Shown: one piece after another, positions 38,058 to 46,382 of the stretch
Layout of the letters: each line of letters begins with the position of its first letter
Numbering within the stretch: position 1 is the first letter of the stretch
Assembly: GCA_963736445.1 (NCBI GenBank)
Contig: CAVTOY010000008.1
Coordinates: 248,001-312,000 of the forward strand
Reading direction: 5' to 3'
From: Thiosocius sp963736445
Lineage (GTDB): Bacteria; Pseudomonadota; Gammaproteobacteria; Chromatiales; Chromatiaceae
DNA length: 64,000 bases
The notes under the pieces: model-generated
What the model saw: only the letters and a program-made list of their open reading frames with translations
What the model was told of the DNA's origin: nothing
The model's database searches: none
Program-made: the position numbers and the translations under genes

Positions 38058-39185
38058 CTAGACAGTAGGCGGTGCCTCGGCAGCCGGGTCGTCTGGGGCT
38101 GCTGTGGTGTCGTCGGGGTTGTCTACCCACCCCATGAAGAGCTGGTAACCGACCCCCAGCAGCACGGCACCCACGAACAATCCGATGATCCCGGCAGACA
38201 CCATGCCGCCCAGGGCACCGATCAGGACGATCGGCATCGGCACGTCGACACCGCGACCGAGCAGCAGCGGTTTGAGCACATTGTCGACGCTGCCGGCGAG
38301 CAGTAGATAGACAGTAAATATGATATTGATGGTCGTGGAGGCGTCGCCGGCCATCCACAGGTAGGCAATCACCGGCAGAGAGATAATCAACGCGGGCAGT
38401 TGCATGATGCCGATCAGCAATACGACCACGGCGAGTACGCCCGCACCCGGGACGCCCGCCATGATGAAACCGATGCCCAACAGCAGTGCCTGGATGAATG
38501 CCACGCCGATCACGCCGGTCGCGACCGAGCGGATGGTGGCGGTGGAGAGGCCGTAAACACGCGGGCCCTCGGACGGCCCGGCCAGGCGGTTGGCAATACG
38601 CTGCATGGCCCGGCTGCCTCCTTCACCATAGGCCATCATGATGCCGGCGATAATCAGCGCTCCAAGAAACTGCAGAACCCCTGCGGCAGTGCTCGCTGCG
38701 GCCGACAGGAGTTTTCCCGATAGGTTCTTTATCTGGGGCTCATGTTCCTCGAGAAACTCGGGCAGGTCTCTCGCTGCGCCACTCCATGCATCGAATACCC
38801 TCTCGCCGATCAGGGGCCATTCGGCGACCGCGGGTTTCGGTTGCGGAATGGTAAGGGTCTGGTTCTCAAGCCCGAGATAGACTTCTTGAACACGGTCTGC
38901 GAACGAGCTGCCCAGCATCACCGTTGGGATACCGATCAGCAACAGGCCCGCTACCACCAACAGCGTGGCAGAGGTACCCTGCCGACCGCCTATCCTTGCT
39001 ACCAGGCCACGATGCAGTGGGTAGAGCGCGACCGCGAGGATCAGTGCCCACAGCATCAGGGCCGCAAATGGGGCGAAGATGCGCACACTCATCACGACCA
39101 CGAAGGCGATCAAGCCGACGCGGATGATCAGGTCCATCAGGTCTTTGGACAGCAGTTTGCGGAATGTCTTGTCGTCGAGTGGCAT
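38058..39185 (-). CDS. AI-2E family transporter (paralogue 1)
   Basis: 375 residues with about eight helices: DLIIRVGLIAFVVVMSVRIFAPF, LLVVAGLLLIGIPTVML, then GVIGVAFIQALLLGIGFIMAGVPGAG, PALIISLPVIAYLW and DNVLKPLLLGRGVDVPMPIVLIG. These are signatures of the AI-2E/YdiK/TqsA family of exporters and Na+/H+ antiporters. It starts the minus-strand run that continues into the NodT-HlyD-DUF2955 genes with a three-base gap, so it is probably cotranscribed. A second member is at 52989. Confidence 0.9.
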   Translation of the reverse strand: MPLDDKTFRKLLSKDLMDLIIRVGLIAFVVVMSVRIFAPFAALMLWALILAVALYPLHRGLVARIGGRQGTSATLLVVAGLLLIGIPTVMLGSSFADRVQEVYLGLENQTLTIPQPKPAVAEWPLIGERVFDAWSGAARDLPEFLEEHEPQIKNLSGKLLSAAASTAAGVLQFLGALIIAGIMMAYGEGGSRAMQRIANRLAGPSEGPRVYGLSTATIRSVATGVIGVAFIQALLLGIGFIMAGVPGAGVLAVVVLLIGIMQLPALIISLPVIAYLWMAGDASTTINIIFTVYLLLAGSVDNVLKPLLLGRGVDVPMPIVLIGALGGMVSAGIIGLFVGAVLLGVGYQLFMGWVDNPDDTTAAPDDPAAEAPPTV

Positions 39186-39357
39186 CTGGCGATTTCCCCT
39201 TGGTGCTTGCTCCCCGGTACATCGGCCATTGTGATCGAACGGTACCGCGATATCTAGCTGAACGGTGGCGGGTTAAGCCGGCGCACCCTGCTGGACGCGG
39301 GATACCTTGGTCAGCAAGAATGCACCCCGAACTAAAGGCTTGCCCGGATGGAGTCTC

Positions 39358-39819
39358 ATGCCAAAGACAAAATGCCTGACCGCCTCGATGCTCGAGGTCG
39401 GACAGCGGCACCGTGCCCGACTCTCGTTTCAACGAGACCAGGTCGCGCAGTATTGCGCCCTCAGCGGTGATTACAATGCCATACATCAGAACCCGGACGC
39501 GGCGCGCCTGCGGTTTCCGGATGCGCGGGACATCGTCGTGCCGGGCGGATTGGTTCAGATCGCCGTCACCGGGATCTTCGGCACCGAGTTTCCCGGTGAC
39601 GGGTGTCTCGGTCTCACCTTCGTGCCGGAGCGTTTTCGCAGGCCGGTCTATCCCGGTGATCAAATCGACGTCGAGATCATCGTCTCGCGGATCCGAGGGC
39701 CTATGATCGAACTGGATATCACCTTGAAAGACCGACAGGGCAATCTCATCTCGACTGCGAAATCCAAGCTGGTGGCCGCTGACGAGCCCTATCGACAGTG
39801 GTGGTCGTCACAGCCTTAG
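39358..39819 (+). CDS. MaoC-like (R)-enoyl-CoA hydratase
   Basis: 153 residues from the ATG with GGAG upstream. A hot-dog fold domain with the hydratase motif YCALSGDYNAIHQNPDAARL (Asp and His catalytic pair) and VVPGGLVQIAVTGIFG. It resembles PhaJ-type R-specific enoyl-CoA hydratases and the MaoC half of the gene at 56243, so it may supply (R)-3-hydroxyacyl-CoA for polyester or fatty-acid paths. It stands alone between the divergent AI-2E gene and a small lipoprotein. Confidence 0.82.
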   Translation: MPKTKCLTASMLEVGQRHRARLSFQRDQVAQYCALSGDYNAIHQNPDAARLRFPDARDIVVPGGLVQIAVTGIFGTEFPGDGCLGLTFVPERFRRPVYPGDQIDVEIIVSRIRGPMIELDITLKDRQGNLISTAKSKLVAADEPYRQWWSSQP

Positions 39820-39909
39820 GCCGGCGGATTATTTCACTGCCGGTAAACCTTGCCGCTAACCCGCTTTGGTTCAGTGAATTGCGTCGGCATGCCGGCCAAG
39901 GTAGGAACG

Positions 39910-40116
39910 ATGTATGCGAGAATTCTGACAGCCTGTGTCATGGCCTTATTGTTGGCCGCCTGTAGTCAGGACGAACCGGCGGCCCCGCAGCAGAAGACCT
40001 TCGGTGGCCAACTCGGTGACTCCTACAAGGGCATGCTCGATGATGCCAAGCTGGGCGTCGAGCACGCCAACGAGCAGATGAACCGCACCGAACAGGCCGT
40101 GCGGGAGCGCGACTGA
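39910..40116 (+). CDS. small lipoprotein
   Basis: 68 residues with AGGTAGGA before the ATG. Signal peptide and lipobox: ILTACVMALLLAAC, cleaved before CSQDEP. The mature part (about 50 residues) is a single predicted helix (YKGMLDDAKLGVEHANEQMNRTEQAVRERD), rich in charged residues, as in many entericidin-like or Lpp-like helpers. Function unknown. Its 3' end faces the broken DUF4124 gene. Confidence 0.65.
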   Translation: MYARILTACVMALLLAACSQDEPAAPQQKTFGGQLGDSYKGMLDDAKLGVEHANEQMNRTEQAVRERD

Positions 40117-40326
40117 ACAACGGCGATTCGGCGCTCGCACGCTCCTTGGCTGCTTGCTGCTCCTCCGCCGTTGGTCCCGGAGGTAGGTCAACTTTGCCGA
40201 AGTCGCTGGTCCCCGGCAGATCCGACTGGTCCGAGTAGACCGTCTCTCCAGCCGATCTTTCAACTTGTAGACAGATTCGGCATGGCCCGCGGCGGACAAC
40301 GCAAGCAATGCGCACATCAGGCTCAA
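40117..40326 (-). pseudogene. DUF4124 domain protein, frameshifted
   Basis: A start with signal peptide (MSLMCALLALSAAGHAES) leads to VYKLKD, the DUF4124 entry. The rest of the motif, AGETVYSDQ, then LPGTSDFGKVDLPPGPT and AEEQQAAKERASAE, is in the next frame. One missing base near 40250 explains this. The 3' end is uncertain and may run into the convergent lipoprotein. DUF4124 proteins are small periplasmic proteins of unknown function. The break lies well outside the frameshift-rich segment. Confidence 0.6.
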
Positions 40327-40393
40327 CGATAGAGACGTTAGGTTACATAACTCCTAGCGTGCATTAGGCGCACGCCGCAATGTGATCACCGCT

Positions 40394-41146
40394 TTAGCCT
40401 TGATCGCTGTGCGAGCAGGCGCCCCGGAATTGTTCGGGCACATCGGAAGGACATTCCCCGCAGGCCTCGTTACCCGGGACCGCGAAATCGATCTTGCGCG
40501 GGTAGGGCAGGTCCAGGCCGTTCATCAACTCCACGAACCCATCCTTGGATCGGCCATGGCCGAGTCGGGGATTGCGCGCCTTCTCTTGCGCAATACTGGA
40601 GACGAACCGCCCCTCGTAGTCATGTGCCGGGTAGACCAGGGTCTCGTCAGGCAGCGAGAAAAATTGGTTTTGGATACTGTTGTAGAGGTCGGCGGCGTTG
40701 CCGGACTGAAAATCTGTGCGGCCGCAGGCATCAATCAGCAGCGCGTCGCCGGTGAACAACATCTTCTGCCCTGCGGTGTTGATCAGATAGGCGTAGTGAT
40801 GATCGGTATGCCCGGGAGTAAACAGCGGGTGCAGTTCGATCGAGCCGACCGCGAACGGCGTTCCCTCGCGGACGCCGATATCGGCGCAAGGCAGCTCCAA
40901 CATGGCGGGGCAGGCGATCTTGCTGCCGGTCCGTTGCCGGATGCGCCTTGCCCCGGTCAGATGATCCGCATGCACATGGGTCTCGAGTGTGGCGATCAAA
41001 TCGAGATCGAGATCCTCCACGATCTGCAGGTCGCGTTCGACGGTCTCGAGCACCGGGTCGATCAGGATCGCCTTGCGCGTATCCGGACAGGCGATCAGGT
41101 AGGTGTAGGTAGAGGAATCGGCCTCTATCAGCTGTCTGAACAACAT
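40394..41146 (-). CDS. persulfide dioxygenase-like metallo-beta-lactamase fold protein (ETHE1/Blh group)
   Basis: 250 residues, cytoplasmic. Metal-binding and family motifs are complete: LETHVHADHLTGA, FTPGHTDHHYAY, FTGDALLIDACGRTDFQSG and VYPAHDYEGR. This is the ETHE1/SdoA pattern (single Fe(II), oxidising glutathione persulfide to sulfite). A C-terminal ACGECPSDVPEQ adds cysteines. It fits a sulfur-oxidising lifestyle. It diverges from menA. Confidence 0.9.
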   Translation of the reverse strand: MLFRQLIEADSSTYTYLIACPDTRKAILIDPVLETVERDLQIVEDLDLDLIATLETHVHADHLTGARRIRQRTGSKIACPAMLELPCADIGVREGTPFAVGSIELHPLFTPGHTDHHYAYLINTAGQKMLFTGDALLIDACGRTDFQSGNAADLYNSIQNQFFSLPDETLVYPAHDYEGRFVSSIAQEKARNPRLGHGRSKDGFVELMNGLDLPYPRKIDFAVPGNEACGECPSDVPEQFRGACSHSDQG

Positions 41147-41335
41147 GTTGCCTTAGGTCTCCGAGAATGCTGGGGATTTGACGCCTACGGGGCAGACCCT
41201 TGTCGGGGATGCTGGATCGCCCTGGGCGAGGATAGACTGAGAATGCATCGAGTGAAAATTGGCACAGATGGTGGAAACCCGCAATATCGAATCGACCCGA
41301 ACTCCCGGGGATCTTTGCCCGGATGGCCTGCCCTG

Positions 41336-42223
41336 ATGGTGCAAGAGCAATCGCACAGCAACTGGCAGCTTTGGTGGGCCGCGGCCCGGCCGCGCACACT
41401 GACGATGGCGCTGGTGCCGGTCATGCTGGGCAGTGTGCTGGCGTGGTCCGAGGGCGCGCCCGTGCGTTGGCTGCCGATGCTCGTAGCGCTTGTGGCCGCC
41501 CTAGCCATCCAGGTTGGCACCAATCTCTTCAACGATGTCAGCGATGCGCAGCGCGGCAATGACGGACCCGAGCGACTCGGTCCGCTACGGGTGACCGCTG
41601 CCGGTCTGGTGACCCCGCAGCAGGTGCGACGCGCGGCGCTGTTGGCCTTTGGTCTGGCGCTGATCAGCGGCGCCTTTCTGGTGGCGATCAGCGGCCTCCC
41701 GATACTGCTCATCGGGATCGTCTCGCTATTCGCCGGTTGGGCTTATTCCAGCGGGCCCCGACCCCTGTCGCATACGCCTTGGGGCGAAATGGTGGTGCTG
41801 GTGTTTTTTGGGCTCGTGGCGGTCACCGGCAGCCACTATCTGCAGAGCGGCACCGTCACGGTCACCGGCATAGCCCTGGGCTGCGCCTTGGGTGCCCAGG
41901 CGGCTGCGGTGTTGCTGGTCAACAATGTGCGCGACCTCGATGCCGACCGGCGGGCCGGGCGGGTCACGCTGGCGGCGGTGCTGGGCGTTGCCAGGGCCAG
42001 GTGGATCTACGCCGGCCTGTGCCTGGTACCGTTCGCGATATTGGCACTGACCCCGCGTCTGGCCTCCTCTGGTCTGGTCTGGCTGGCCCTGCCGTTCTCG
42101 CTCTGGCTGGTCTGGCGGTTCATGGAGATGCCGGTCGGTAGCGCGATGAACGCACAGCTCGTGCGCACCGCACAGGCCCAGGTCCTACTAGCGGTGTTTC
42201 TGACGGCCGATCTGCTGTGGTGA
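41336..42223 (+). CDS. menA: 1,4-dihydroxy-2-naphthoate polyprenyltransferase MenA
   Basis: 295 residues, UbiA superfamily with eight to nine helices. First Asp-rich motif: NLFNDVSDAQRGND. The second is NNVRDLDADRRAGRVTLAAVLG. RPRTLTMALVPVMLGSVLA at the start is typical of MenA. It attaches the isoprenoid tail to make demethylmenaquinone, so the organism uses menaquinone. The frame is open far upstream, but that part is antisense to the dioxygenase gene. The bile-acid-symporter homologue starts 7 bases downstream. Confidence 0.9.
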   Translation: MVQEQSHSNWQLWWAAARPRTLTMALVPVMLGSVLAWSEGAPVRWLPMLVALVAALAIQVGTNLFNDVSDAQRGNDGPERLGPLRVTAAGLVTPQQVRRAALLAFGLALISGAFLVAISGLPILLIGIVSLFAGWAYSSGPRPLSHTPWGEMVVLVFFGLVAVTGSHYLQSGTVTVTGIALGCALGAQAAAVLLVNNVRDLDADRRAGRVTLAAVLGVARARWIYAGLCLVPFAILALTPRLASSGLVWLALPFSLWLVWRFMEMPVGSAMNAQLVRTAQAQVLLAVFLTADLLW

Positions 42224-42230
42224 TGCCGCA

Positions 42231-43079
42231 GTGACCCGGCTGATGCTGCCCTTCGGGCTCGCCTTCATTATGTTCAGCCTCGGGCTAGGGCTGAGGTTCG
42301 AGGATTTCCGCCTTGTGCTCAAGCGGCCGGGCGTTATCGGCCTGGGGCTCTTGGCGCAGGTCGTTCTGTTGCCGTTGACCGCGCTCGCGATTGTAACGAC
42401 CCTGGGTCTGGGTGCTGAACTGGCGGTAGGTCTGATGATCCTGGCTGCCTGCCCGGGCGGCGTCACGGCCGGTATGGTGACGCGACTGGCGGGCGGCGAC
42501 ACGGCGCTCTCGATCAGCCTGACGGCGTTGACCAGCCTGTTATCTTTCGTCTCGGTGCCGTTGATCGTCGGTGCTTCGCTAGGTCATTTCCTCGGCGGGT
42601 CCACGCAGGTCCAGCTGCCTGTTGCACAGGTCGTGGGCGGGCTGCTGCTGATCACCCTATTGCCAGTCGCCATCGGGCTGACATTGCGCGAGCGTGACCT
42701 TGTGACGACATCGACGCGGCGTCGCGTCCATCTTCTGGCCACAGGGACCTTCGTGCTGATCGTATTGCACACCTTCGTCGATCAATGGGACGCAGTGACG
42801 GGCCACTTTGCCGCCATCGGGGCCGCCTGTCTGTTGCTCAATCTGCTGACGATGACGACCGGGGGCCTCCTGGGTACAGCGGTTCGCCTGCCGGTACGCG
42901 GGCGCATCGCACTGGCCATGGAGTGCGGCATGCAGAACAGCGCGTTGGGCATCACCCTGGCCATCTCGGTACTGGCGCTCCCTGAACTCGCGATCCCGAG
43001 CGTCATCTACGCGCTGTTGATGAACGTCACTGCGTTCTTATTCATTGCGCTGCGGGCAAGATTCGGTAACGTGGCTTAG
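42231..43079 (+). CDS. bile acid:sodium symporter family (BASS) protein
   Basis: 282 residues from GTG, 7 bases after menA, so likely cotranscribed. About nine helices: LPFGLAFIMFSLGLGLRFEDF, LAACPGGVTAGMVTRLAGGDTALSISLTALTSLLS, VQLPVAQVVGGLLLITLLPVAIG and MECGMQNSALGITLAI. The GMQNSALG and ACPGGV motifs are the discontinuous-helix sodium sites of BASS proteins. Substrate is unknown. Relatives carry pyruvate, pantoate or organic acids. Confidence 0.88.
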   Translation: MTRLMLPFGLAFIMFSLGLGLRFEDFRLVLKRPGVIGLGLLAQVVLLPLTALAIVTTLGLGAELAVGLMILAACPGGVTAGMVTRLAGGDTALSISLTALTSLLSFVSVPLIVGASLGHFLGGSTQVQLPVAQVVGGLLLITLLPVAIGLTLRERDLVTTSTRRRVHLLATGTFVLIVLHTFVDQWDAVTGHFAAIGAACLLLNLLTMTTGGLLGTAVRLPVRGRIALAMECGMQNSALGITLAISVLALPELAIPSVIYALLMNVTAFLFIALRARFGNVA

Positions 43080-43359
43080 AGTCAATCTGGCCCGTTTTCA
43101 CGGGGTGTCTGCTCCGAACCGGAGCGAAGCGTAGGTCACGAAGCCGCGGGCTGAGAACGCAGCGGTAATAGCAAATACCGTACGCGGGTGACACCGGCTA
43201 AGCGGGGCAGGGGAGGCTCCTGTGGAGCACGTGGGGTGCATCTCGAAAAGCGGCCGAGCTTTCAATCTAATGATTGATAGCTGAAGCATAAAAGCAACTT
43301 AAGGCTTTTATTGCTTTATTTTTGATGCAAAACATCTCTTTCGATTGGATTATTACGCT
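43080..43359. other. intergenic region, no gene seen
   Basis: Between the BASS gene and hipB, 280 bases. The first 180 are GC-rich without a terminator hairpin or ribosome site. From about 43260 the sequence turns markedly AT-rich and leads into the hipBA promoter. Confidence 0.5.
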
Positions 43360-43402
43360 TATAATTCGACGCACAATGTGCAATATCTTTCACTAATGCG
43401 TC
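43360..43402 (+). promoter_or_regulatory. hipBA promoter -10 and candidate operator
   Basis: A perfect TATAAT at 43360-43365 in AT-rich DNA is followed by an inverted repeat GACGCA (43368-43373) and TGCGTC (43397-43402), overlapping a near-palindrome GCACAATGTGC. The HipB start is at 43407. HipB-type antitoxins repress their own operon by binding inverted repeats here. No clear -35 box was seen and the start codon lacks a ribosome site. Confidence 0.5.
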
Positions 43403-43406
43403 AATT

Positions 43407-43766
43407 ATGAACCTTAAATCTGATTTGGCGGCCAGCTCCAGCGCGGCCATCGCGACAGCGCTGGGCAAGCGCCTGGAAGCAATCCGCCTGAGCAAGAACA
43501 TCAGCCAGGCCGAGCTTGCCAGGCAAGCCGGAGTATCGCGCAGCACCATGACCCGCATTGCCGACGGCCAGAGCATCTCGCTCGACTCCTTCATCCGCGT
43601 CGTCAAGGCACTGGGACTGGCCGATCATTTAGCCGCCCTGTTACCCGACCCACAGGTGCGCCCGGTGGAACTGGCAAGTCGCGACGGCCAGCACCGCCGC
43701 CGCGCCAGTGGCAAACGCAAGGCGATCGAGCCCTGGTCATGGGCCGACGGGGGAGACGACGCGTGA
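43407..43766 (+). CDS. hipB: HipB-like antitoxin, XRE-family regulator
   Basis: 119 residues. Helix-turn-helix at about 22-75: LGKRLEAIRLSKNISQAELARQAGVSRSTMTRIADGQ, then SLDSFIRVVKALGLADHLAALLPD, and a basic tail (RRRASGKRKAIEPWSW). The gene ends in a GTGA overlap with hipA, the standard HipBA arrangement. It should neutralise HipA and repress the operon. No Shine-Dalgarno precedes its ATG. Confidence 0.88.
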   Translation: MNLKSDLAASSSAAIATALGKRLEAIRLSKNISQAELARQAGVSRSTMTRIADGQSISLDSFIRVVKALGLADHLAALLPDPQVRPVELASRDGQHRRRASGKRKAIEPWSWADGGDDA

Positions 43767-45070
43767 GCACGACCGCGCGCGTACTGCTGTGGGGCCGCGA
43801 CATTGGCGCTGTCACCTGGCTGAACGAACGTGATCTGGCCGTCTTTCAGTACACGCCGGACTTCGCCGGATCGGGCATACAGGTGGCGCCCCTGACCATG
43901 CCGCTGCACGAGGCGCCTTTTGAATTCCCCGCCCTTGCGCGAGAGACCTTCCACGGTCTGCCCGGCCTGCTGGCCGATTCGCTGCCGGACAAATTCGGTC
44001 ACAGGCTCATCGATGCCTGGCTGGCGACCCAGGGGCGGCCACCGGGCAGCCTGAACCCTGTCGAGCGGCTGTGTTACACTGGCGCTCGCGGCATGGGTGC
44101 ACTCGAATTCAAGCCCACAATCAAGGGTGCACCCTCCAGGACACACGAAATCAGAATCGAGGCGTTGGTCGACCTGGCCAACCGTGTACTCGACGAGCGC
44201 ATCGGCCTCGAAGGCAAATTCGCAGACCAGGACGACCAAGGCGCCATCGAGGACATCCTTCGGGTCGGTACATCCGCCGGAGGCGCCAGGGCGAAGGCCG
44301 TCCTCGCCTGGAACGCTGAAACGGGCGAGTTCCGTTCCGGCCAGGCGCCGGTCAGCAAGGGGTTCAGTCACTGGCTGATGAAATTCGACGGCGTGCACGG
44401 CAATAGTGATAGGGAACTCGCCGACCCGCAGGGGTTCGGCCGCATCGAGTACGCCTATTCACTGATGGCACGTGATGCAGGCATCGCCATGCAGGAGTGC
44501 CGTCTGCACGAAGAAGGCCGACGCGCCCATTTCATGACCCGGCGCTTCGACCGGACGGACGAGGGCGGGAAACTGCATATGCAATCGCTGGGCGCGATGC
44601 GGCATTACGATTTCAACCAGGCGGGCGCTTATGCGTATGAGCAGGCGATCGAAACGATCCAACGGCTGTCACTGCCGATCGACGACATCGAACAGCAGGT
44701 TCGTCGCACTTTCCTCAACGTGCTGGCGCGCAACCACGACGATCACGTCAAGAACATCGCGTTCCTGATGAACAAGCGGGGACAGTGGCGCCTCTCACCC
44801 GCGTTCGACGTCGCCTATTCCTATAATCCCAGTGGCGCCTGGACCAGCCGTCACCAGATGAGCCTGAACGGCAAGCGTGACGACTTTCAGCTTGACGATC
44901 TCCTCGCTTTTGCCGGGGTGGCTGGCTTGAAGAAGGCCAGGGCCATGGCGCTGCTGCGCGAGGTTTCAGCTTCAGTGAAGAACTGGAGAAGCTATGCGGC
45001 GACAGCGGGCGTCTCCGCCCGTGACATGGACCGCATCGAGAAAGCCTTGCGCCTATACCTCGCGCCCTGA
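43763..45070 (+). CDS. hipA: HipA-type toxin kinase
   Basis: 435 residues from GTG overlapping the hipB stop. HipA N-terminal domain (ALARETFHGLPGLLADSLPDKFGHRLID) and kinase-like C-terminal domain are both present. Catalytic loop: LARNHDDHVKNIAFL with the Asp and Asn. Metal Asp: LSPAFDVAYSYN. The ATP loop GTSAGGARAKAVLAW and SHWLMKFDG match. HipA phosphorylates a tRNA synthetase (GltX in E. coli) to arrest growth. All catalytic residues are present, so it should be active. Length is as usual. Confidence 0.9.
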   Translation: MSTTARVLLWGRDIGAVTWLNERDLAVFQYTPDFAGSGIQVAPLTMPLHEAPFEFPALARETFHGLPGLLADSLPDKFGHRLIDAWLATQGRPPGSLNPVERLCYTGARGMGALEFKPTIKGAPSRTHEIRIEALVDLANRVLDERIGLEGKFADQDDQGAIEDILRVGTSAGGARAKAVLAWNAETGEFRSGQAPVSKGFSHWLMKFDGVHGNSDRELADPQGFGRIEYAYSLMARDAGIAMQECRLHEEGRRAHFMTRRFDRTDEGGKLHMQSLGAMRHYDFNQAGAYAYEQAIETIQRLSLPIDDIEQQVRRTFLNVLARNHDDHVKNIAFLMNKRGQWRLSPAFDVAYSYNPSGAWTSRHQMSLNGKRDDFQLDDLLAFAGVAGLKKARAMALLREVSASVKNWRSYAATAGVSARDMDRIEKALRLYLAP

Positions 45071-45094
45071 TCGTTCCGCGTCCGCCGGCTTCGG

Positions 45095-45314
45095 CTATCG
45101 GCCGAGAGGCAAGTCACGCAACATGTCCGCCAGTCGCGCAATCGTTTCCTTTTCGGGCAGAGGAACACGCAGATAGCGCTCCCCGGTCGCCGGGTCGCAA
45201 CGCACCAGCTTTCCAGGCTGTCGCTTAGCCCGCTTGTATGGCTTTACGCAGCGCCTTGATCCGCAAGGACGCCGTCTCCACGATTTGCGAGTATTCCTCT
45301 GCGGTCCGGGCCAA
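45095..45314 (-). pseudogene. possible small frameshifted gene between hipA and 45366
   Basis: On the minus strand one frame reads LARTAEEYSQIVETASLRIK then ALRKAIQAG and stops at 45225. The next frame continues KRQPGKLVRCDPATGERYLR, VPLPEKETIARLADMLRDLP and stops at 45095. Both pieces look protein-like and join with one extra base near 45232, so they may be one broken gene of about 75 codons or two small ones. No family is recognised. The starting codon (TTG) is a guess. Confidence 0.25.
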
Positions 45315-45365
45315 GATGCTCAGCGGACCACGAGCCGCCCGCCCTCCACGCCCTGCCGGCCGCAA

Positions 45366-46373
45366 TCAACCGAGAAGACGTTGCGCTGCGGTGAAGAAAT
45401 CGTCCTGCTGCGGCAGATCGCCGGGCGTGATCGAGATCGGCAGCATCACGAGCCGGCGACCGCGGGCATTGTGCAATTCCTGCAGACAGATGTGGCGCGA
45501 CGACCGGTCCGCCGGGTCGCGCTGGATATTCATCTGATCCAGATGCAGGTCCAGATCCTCGGCCCACAACTGCTGTGCAGCGCCGGCGAGGGAACTGGCG
45601 GTTATCTCCAGGTGGGCCTGCAGCGTGCGGTCATCCGTACCCAACGCAATCAGCTGGCGCTCGGTCTCTTCCAGCTCGGCCTGCAGCGCGGCGGGCTGAT
45701 CGGCGGGCTTGTCCGCCGCATCAAAGCCCCAGCCTCCCTGATGCAGGGTATCGAGCTTGCGCCGCAGCAGGGCGCGTTGCTGAGTGAGGTCGGCACGCTC
45801 GCTCTTCACCTCGGTGATGCGCTGCAGGGCGAGGCTGAGCAGGTGATCGAAGGCACGCCGTTTGAGCTGGCGCCGACTCTCTTCCTCGCTCGCCGCGGGG
45901 TCGACCAGGCGGTGTCCGCGGAAATTGACGACCACCTGGGCCACGTCGCGGCGCACGGTTTCGTCTTTCATTTCGATGCCCATGACGCTCTTCTCGACCC
46001 GCTCGGCGAGCAGCAGCGCAAACATCGGCACATTGACACCGGGCTGGGCGGCACGAAAATCCCGCAGTGCCTCGTCGGCGCCAAAGACCTGAAACATCCG
46101 CTCGGCCGAGGCGAACAGCGTCGCGAGCCGAAGGTCGTGGCCATATCCGTTCCGGTCGGCCGGCTGGGCGGCCGGGAAGCTGTCGACCAGCGCAACCACA
46201 TGATCGACGGCCTCCAGCACCGCGGGCCGCAACTGCTCACGGTAGCGCGGCAGGGTGCGCAGCCGTGGATCGGTGCCGTCCACGGCCCGTTCGATGGCCG
46301 CCTCGATCAGTGACTCGGGATAGCGGCCCTGGACCTCGTCACCGCCGAAAATGGATTGGAACAGTTTCAACAT
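45366..46373 (-). CDS. conserved-looking cytoplasmic protein of unknown function
   Basis: 335 residues, no signal peptide or membrane helix. It starts MLKLFQSIFGGDEVQGRYPE and is mostly helical. The middle has VPMFALLLAERVEKSVMGIEM, then a coiled-coil-prone region (ERADLTQQRALLRRKLDTL, LQAELEETERQLIALG). The end has LDLHLDQMNIQRDPADRSS and a closing ITPGDLPQQDDFFTAAQRLLG. No domain is recognised. It starts 10 bases after the truncated outer-membrane factor. Confidence 0.6.
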   Translation of the reverse strand: MLKLFQSIFGGDEVQGRYPESLIEAAIERAVDGTDPRLRTLPRYREQLRPAVLEAVDHVVALVDSFPAAQPADRNGYGHDLRLATLFASAERMFQVFGADEALRDFRAAQPGVNVPMFALLLAERVEKSVMGIEMKDETVRRDVAQVVVNFRGHRLVDPAASEEESRRQLKRRAFDHLLSLALQRITEVKSERADLTQQRALLRRKLDTLHQGGWGFDAADKPADQPAALQAELEETERQLIALGTDDRTLQAHLEITASSLAGAAQQLWAEDLDLHLDQMNIQRDPADRSSRHICLQELHNARGRRLVMLPISITPGDLPQQDDFFTAAQRLLG

Positions 46374-46382
46374 ATCGCTAAC

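Noticed and set aside
40382..41335. Apparent long N-terminal extension of MenA
   Set aside because: This part is the antisense of the persulfide dioxygenase. MenA homology begins at the ATG at 41336.
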